Source of the DNA: an uncultured Rhodospirillaceae bacterium
Lineage (GTDB): Bacteria; Pseudomonadota; Alphaproteobacteria; Azospirillales; Azospirillaceae
Reading direction: 5' to 3'
NCBI GenBank assembly: GCA_937927415.1
Contig: CALBDS010000020.1
Span: forward strand, 1 to 40,429
DNA: 40,429 nucleotides
Part shown: positions 38,177 through 40,429 of the stretch, one piece after another
Layout of the letters: each line of letters begins with the position of its first letter
How positions within the stretch are numbered: position 1 is the first letter of the stretch
Translations under genes and position numbers: made by a program
The notes under the pieces: model-generated
What the model was told of the DNA's origin: nothing
Databases searched by the model: none
What the model saw: only the letters and a program-made list of their open reading frames with translations

Positions 38177-40429
38177 ATGCTCGACCTGACCGCCTTCGAC
38201 GACGGCTTCGATTCCCTGTCCCGGCACCTGCCATGGGACTGCTTCGTCTGGCCCGGCGTGGTGCTGCTGGAGGAGGACGGCGCGCTGATGGCCGTGGTCG
38301 AGTACGGCGGCCGCGACCAGGACGGTCAGGACCCGGCCGAGCGGATGCAGACGGCGCTGGCCGCCGGCAACGTCCTGTTTCCCTTCACCGGCGGCTGGAC
38401 CTTCCACTTCGAGATGCAGCGGCGGTCCGCTGGTGGTTACCCGGGTTCGACCGGCGCGCACCCCGTCTCCGAGCTGATCGACCGCGAGCGGCGTGACCGC
38501 CTCGACACCGTCGGTTACCAGTTGCGCACCCGCACCTTCGTGGCGATCACGTACACGCCGTCGCGGCCCACCACGCGCACGGTGGCCTCCTGGTTCACCC
38601 GCAACCCGCCCGAGCGCGCCAAGCCGGACGTGATGCGCGACCACGTCGAGCCGTTCCGCCAGCTCGTGCTCCAGTTCGCCAGCCTGCTCGGCCGCGCCGT
38701 CGGTTGGGCCAGGATGCTGGACGACGACGGCGTGCAGACCCTGCTGCACAACTGCGTCTCGCCCCTGTACCAGCGCCACGTCACCGCCCCCGACATCCCC
38801 GGCTTCCCGATCAAGGCCAACCTCGTGGACGTCGGCTTCAAGCCCGGCTCCTTCCCGGCCTGGAGCAATGGCGGGGCCGAATGGCCGGTCCGCATGATCG
38901 GCATCGGCGGCTACCCCAAGGTCAGCCACCCCGGCCTGCTCAACGTGCTGGACAAACTGCCCTTCGAGTTCCGCTGGTCGGTGCGCTTCGAGGCGATGGA
39001 CCACGTGCAGGCGCGCGGCGTCTTCGCCGCCCTGTGGCGCAAGCACGACGACACCTCCTACGACTGGCGCTCGGTGCTGCTACGCGCGGTCGGCGGCTAC
39101 GCCGCCCTGCGCCACGACCCGGTCGGCGTCATGGAGGCGCTGGAAGCGGAGGCCGCCCGCCTGGAGGCCGAGCAGGCCGGCACCAGTTCCGGCTGGATGA
39201 CGCCGACCGCCGTGCTGTGGGGCAGCAACGTCGAGGAGGTGGAGGAGCGCCGCGACGAACTGGTCAAGGCGCTGCGCACGCTGGGCTTCACCGTGATCGA
39301 GGAGACCTGGGGCGCCGAGCGGGCGTGGTACGGCACGCTGCCCGGCCATGTCCGCCCGAATCCCCGCAAGGTGCCGCTGACCCAGGTCCAGCTCGCCGAC
39401 TTCCTCATCCTGTCGTCGGCCTGGGGCGGGCCGGAGCGCAACCCGCACCTCAAATGCGATCCGCTGATGCAGTTGGAGGCCGAGGGTGGCACGCCGCTCA
39501 TGCTCGATATCCACCAGGGCCAGGACGGGGCGGCGCTGGTGATCGGCCCGCCGCGCACCGGCAAGTCCACCGTGCTGGCCTTCATGGGCCACCAGTTCCT
39601 CGCCCGCGCGGCCGGCGCCCGTGTCGTCTGGATCGACGTGGACGCCACCGAGAGCACCAGCCTCGTCGCCACGTGGGCGGCCGGCGGCGAGTTCCTGTCC
39701 ATGGGGTCCGGCGATGGGGCGCTCGGCGACCTCGCCTTGCAGCCGCTGGCCGACGTGGACACCGCCAACGGCTTCGCCTGGGGCCACGGCTTCGTCATGG
39801 ACCTGTTGCGCCTCCAGGGCGTGCTGGCGCCGGGCAACCTGTCGGCCGCCGAAGCGGGTGACGCGGTGGACGCCGCGCTGCACCTGCTCGCCGTCTCCCC
39901 GCCGCCCGAGCGCACGCTGTCGCACCTCGCCCACCTGGTGCAGGACAACGCCATCCGCGTGGCGCTGGAGCCCTACTGCCGCGGCGGCCCCTACGGCGAC
40001 CTCGTCGATGCCGCCGAGGACCGCTTCCTCGGCTCCGCCTGGACCACGGTGGACATCGGCGCGCTGATCGACCGCGGCCCCGGCGCCGCCCCGGTGATCA
40101 AGGCGCTGTTCCGCCGCTTCTACCGGCTGTTCGAGGACGGCCGGCCGACCCTGTTCCTGGTGGACGAGGCGTTCAAGGCGCTGAAGCACCAGCCGGCCGA
40201 GCTGGACGAGCTGCGCCGGCGCGGACCGAAGAAGAACGTCGCGCTCGTGCTCGCCACCCACCAGCTCGACGACATCGAGGGCTCGGCCATCGCGGCGATG
40301 CTGAAGACCATCCAGGTCCTGGTGCTGCTCGCCGACCCCAACGCCGCCAAGCGCGCCCTCCTGCGCGACTGGGGGCTGAACGCCACCCAGGCCGGCCAAG
40401 TCGCCCGCGCCATGCCGCGCCGCGACCTC
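38177..40429 (+). CDS. trbE: TrbE, VirB4-type transfer ATPase, 3' end cut by the window
   Basis: 751 residues are visible from ATG 38177 to the last base of the window with no stop, so about 60-100 residues are missing. The N-terminal domain (HLPWDCFVWPGVVLLEEDGALMAVVEYGGRDQ, then LQFASLLGRAVGWARML) is that of CagE/TrbE ATPases. Walker A is GPPRTGKST from residue 457, and Walker B is LFLVDEAFKAL with DE at 663-664; DEAF replaces the commoner DEAW. VLATHQLDDIEGS and LLADPNAAKRALLRDWGLN follow. It powers pilus assembly at the inner membrane with TrbB. The conjugation operon (trbJ, L, F, G, I) presumably continues outside. Confidence 0.93.
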   Translation, partial: MLDLTAFDDGFDSLSRHLPWDCFVWPGVVLLEEDGALMAVVEYGGRDQDGQDPAERMQTALAAGNVLFPFTGGWTFHFEMQRRSAGGYPGSTGAHPVSELIDRERRDRLDTVGYQLRTRTFVAITYTPSRPTTRTVASWFTRNPPERAKPDVMRDHVEPFRQLVLQFASLLGRAVGWARMLDDDGVQTLLHNCVSPLYQRHVTAPDIPGFPIKANLVDVGFKPGSFPAWSNGGAEWPVRMIGIGGYPKVSHPGLLNVLDKLPFEFRWSVRFEAMDHVQARGVFAALWRKHDDTSYDWRSVLLRAVGGYAALRHDPVGVMEALEAEAARLEAEQAGTSSGWMTPTAVLWGSNVEEVEERRDELVKALRTLGFTVIEETWGAERAWYGTLPGHVRPNPRKVPLTQVQLADFLILSSAWGGPERNPHLKCDPLMQLEAEGGTPLMLDIHQGQDGAALVIGPPRTGKSTVLAFMGHQFLARAAGARVVWIDVDATESTSLVATWAAGGEFLSMGSGDGALGDLALQPLADVDTANGFAWGHGFVMDLLRLQGVLAPGNLSAAEAGDAVDAALHLLAVSPPPERTLSHLAHLVQDNAIRVALEPYCRGGPYGDLVDAAEDRFLGSAWTTVDIGALIDRGPGAAPVIKALFRRFYRLFEDGRPTLFLVDEAFKALKHQPAELDELRRRGPKKNVALVLATHQLDDIEGSAIAAMLKTIQVLVLLADPNAAKRALLRDWGLNATQAGQVARAMPRRDL

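Overview
The window is high-GC DNA (roughly two thirds G+C by eye) with the gene content of an alphaproteobacterial accessory replicon. A MucR/Ros-type regulator, DUF736 and DUF2493 proteins, paired ArdC proteins and a RepA/ParA/Trb conjugation block point to the Rhodospirillales; Azospirillum or a relative is my best guess, but this is inference. No rRNA, tRNA, CRISPR array or transposase gene was seen.

Layout. (1) 1-6720 is a small metabolic island: two alpha/beta hydrolases (the first cut by the window edge), a carboxymuconolactone decarboxylase-like protein, a secreted cupin, a LysR regulator divergent from a DHA2-type MFS exporter, and an aldo/keto reductase. A perfect ATTAG-N5-CTAAT LysR box lies between regulator and exporter. 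(2) 6888-17360 is a plasmid maintenance and DNA-processing block: ArdC, a large ParB-like protein, a 1458-residue methyltransferase/strawberry-notch helicase fusion, a Toprim primase-like protein, a DUF2493/SLOG protein and a small helix-hairpin-helix protein. (3) 17361-22368 is a lower-density, partly AT-richer stretch with hypothetical genes, a DUF736 gene and three HTH regulators. (4) 22447-25751 is a signalling block: a Cache-PAS-GGDEF diguanylate cyclase, a frameshifted mucR, a CheY-like receiver and a degenerate Hpt-like protein. (5) 25970-27035 has an HTH gene whose end merges with the 17-bp terminal inverted repeat of a 779-bp element carrying a VOC-family gene. (6) 27303-30642 has a second ArdC and then an arrangement matching the transfer switch of rhizobial symbiosis ICEs: a QseC-like XRE regulator divergent from a QseM-like DUF2285 antiactivator, an FseA-like DUF6499/DUF2285 activator split by a +1 frameshift, and an AlpA/RdfS-like small HTH protein. 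(7) 30652-33268 is the replication and partition core: RepA, a DnaA box, three iterons, ParA, a small RHH-like protein and a second ParA that has lost both P-loop lysines. (8) 33604-40429 is the conjugation block: a short MobA/VirD2-type relaxase, a coupling protein divided into membrane and ATPase genes, a CopG-like protein, then trbB, trbC, trbD and a trbE that runs off the window.

How it fits together. RepA with the iterons and ParA would maintain the replicon; relaxase, coupling protein and Trb pilus would transfer it; ArdC proteins would protect it on entry; the QseC/QseM/FseA-like genes would keep transfer off in most cells. Two families of structured leader recur: a 190-bp leader before the DUF2493 and DUF736 genes, and a GACGGG/CCCGTC stem before ardC and parB. 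These repeated cis-elements and the frameshifted activator are the most unusual features here.
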